From a bacterium (lineage in GTDB: Bacteria; Bdellovibrionota; FAC87; UBA2466), in assembly GCA_019750655.1 (NCBI GenBank), contig JAIEOG010000334.1:1-5902 (forward strand): a DNA stretch of 5,902 nt, written 5' to 3'. The notes beneath the pieces were generated by a model. The model did not search any database, was not told the DNA's origin, and was given only the letters and a program-made list of their open reading frames with translations. The number at the start of each line of letters is the position of its first letter. The first letter of the stretch is position 1. Shown here one piece after another: positions 5,527 through 5,902 of the stretch. Made by a program: the position numbers and the translations under genes.

Positions 5527-5902
5527 GTGTCTACGAGTACAACGACTACCGCGCGTTCCTCGTCGATCATGCGCGGCGCATGCAGGGTAAGCAAAAGCGT
5601 TGGTCTTACGGAGCGTGGGCAAAGCGTCTTGGGCTGAAGACTACTTCGTCCATCACCAAAGTCGTGCAAGGGCAGCGCACCCCTGGCGATAAGCTAACGG
5701 AATCTCTCGTCGGGTATTTTCGGTTTGATCCCACAGAAGCTGCGCACTTCCGCGATCTCGTCCGCCTCCAACGCTTTAAGAAAGACCCACGCCTTTGCCA
5801 GCTCTTGGAAGACCGCATCCCTTCTGGTAAGCGCAGCACCTCGCGTCTTTTAACGACGGTAGAGTTTACGCGTCTGTACCGCTGGTATTACCTCGTCTTG
5901 CG
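5523..5902 (+). CDS. TIGR02147/DUF4423 family protein, N-terminal part (3' end outside window)
   Basis: GTG at 5523 starts 126 visible codons that remain open to the right edge. The N-terminus MSVYEYNDYRAFLVDHARRM carries the family hallmark Y-x-D-Y-R-x-F-L near the start. It is followed by a helix-turn-helix-like region: WSYGAWAKRLGLKTTSSITKV (27-47), then VVQGQRTPGDKLTESLVGYF. This matches the 'S-x-x-x-x-A-x-x-x-G-x-x-s-s-x-x-x-x-v-x-x-G-x-R' pattern. Residues 72-90 (FDPTEAAHFRDLVRLQRFK) match the family's 'E-x-x-x-F-x-x-L-v' stretch. The visible end, LYRWYYLVL, fits the W-Y-Y segment that opens the DUF4423 part. The family occurs in many copies in Bdellovibrionota and Fibrobacter; its function is unproven, but an N-terminal DNA-binding role is commonly inferred. 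The start is chosen because the hallmark would be lost from the next Met (residue 20). The four-base GTGA overlap with the exported-protein gene, and a weak GGGA at 5511-5514, suggest translational coupling. Confidence 0.85.
   Translation, partial: MSVYEYNDYRAFLVDHARRMQGKQKRWSYGAWAKRLGLKTTSSITKVVQGQRTPGDKLTESLVGYFRFDPTEAAHFRDLVRLQRFKKDPRLCQLLEDRIPSGKRSTSRLLTTVEFTRLYRWYYLVL

Overview
The window is a densely packed, all-plus-strand stretch of bacterial DNA with moderately high GC. It holds six protein genes, two of them cut by the window ends. No RNA gene, insertion sequence, CRISPR array, attachment site or minus-strand gene is supported. The best taxonomic clue is the last gene, which has the N-terminal hallmarks of the TIGR02147/DUF4423 family. 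That family is expanded in Bdellovibrionota and Fibrobacter. With two exported proteins of no recognised family, one carrying a Gly/Asn-rich segment just after its signal peptide, a Bdellovibrio-like predator relative (Bdellovibrionota/Oligoflexia) is the best guess. This is inference from family distribution, not a measured assignment.

Layout: (1) 1-623 is the 3' end of a leucine-rich-repeat protein gene. (2) 699-1868 encodes a GCS2-like carboxylate-amine (glutamate-cysteine ligase family) enzyme. (3) 1861-3066 overlaps it by 8 bases and encodes a 401-residue protein of unknown function with a possible PilZ/YcgR-N-like N-terminus and a CxxC motif. (4) 3129-4187 encodes an exported, mostly helical, charged protein of 352 residues, closed by a textbook intrinsic terminator at 4203-4239. 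(5) 4318-5526 encodes an exported 402-residue protein with a Gly/Asn-rich start and an H-E-L-L-R motif. (6) 5523-5902 overlaps it by 4 bases (GTGA) and is the first 126 codons of the TIGR02147/DUF4423 protein, running off the right edge.

Functionally there appear to be two translationally coupled pairs. One is an amidoligase-fold enzyme with an unknown partner (699-3066). The other is an exported protein with a cytoplasmic putative regulator (4318-5902). The terminator at 4203-4239 separates them into different transcription units. The gene at 3129 could be the last member of the first operon or could have its own promoter in the 62-base gap before it. The coupled pairs, rather than any known mobile or defence element, are the most interesting content. 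Neither pair can be given a firm biological role from sequence alone.
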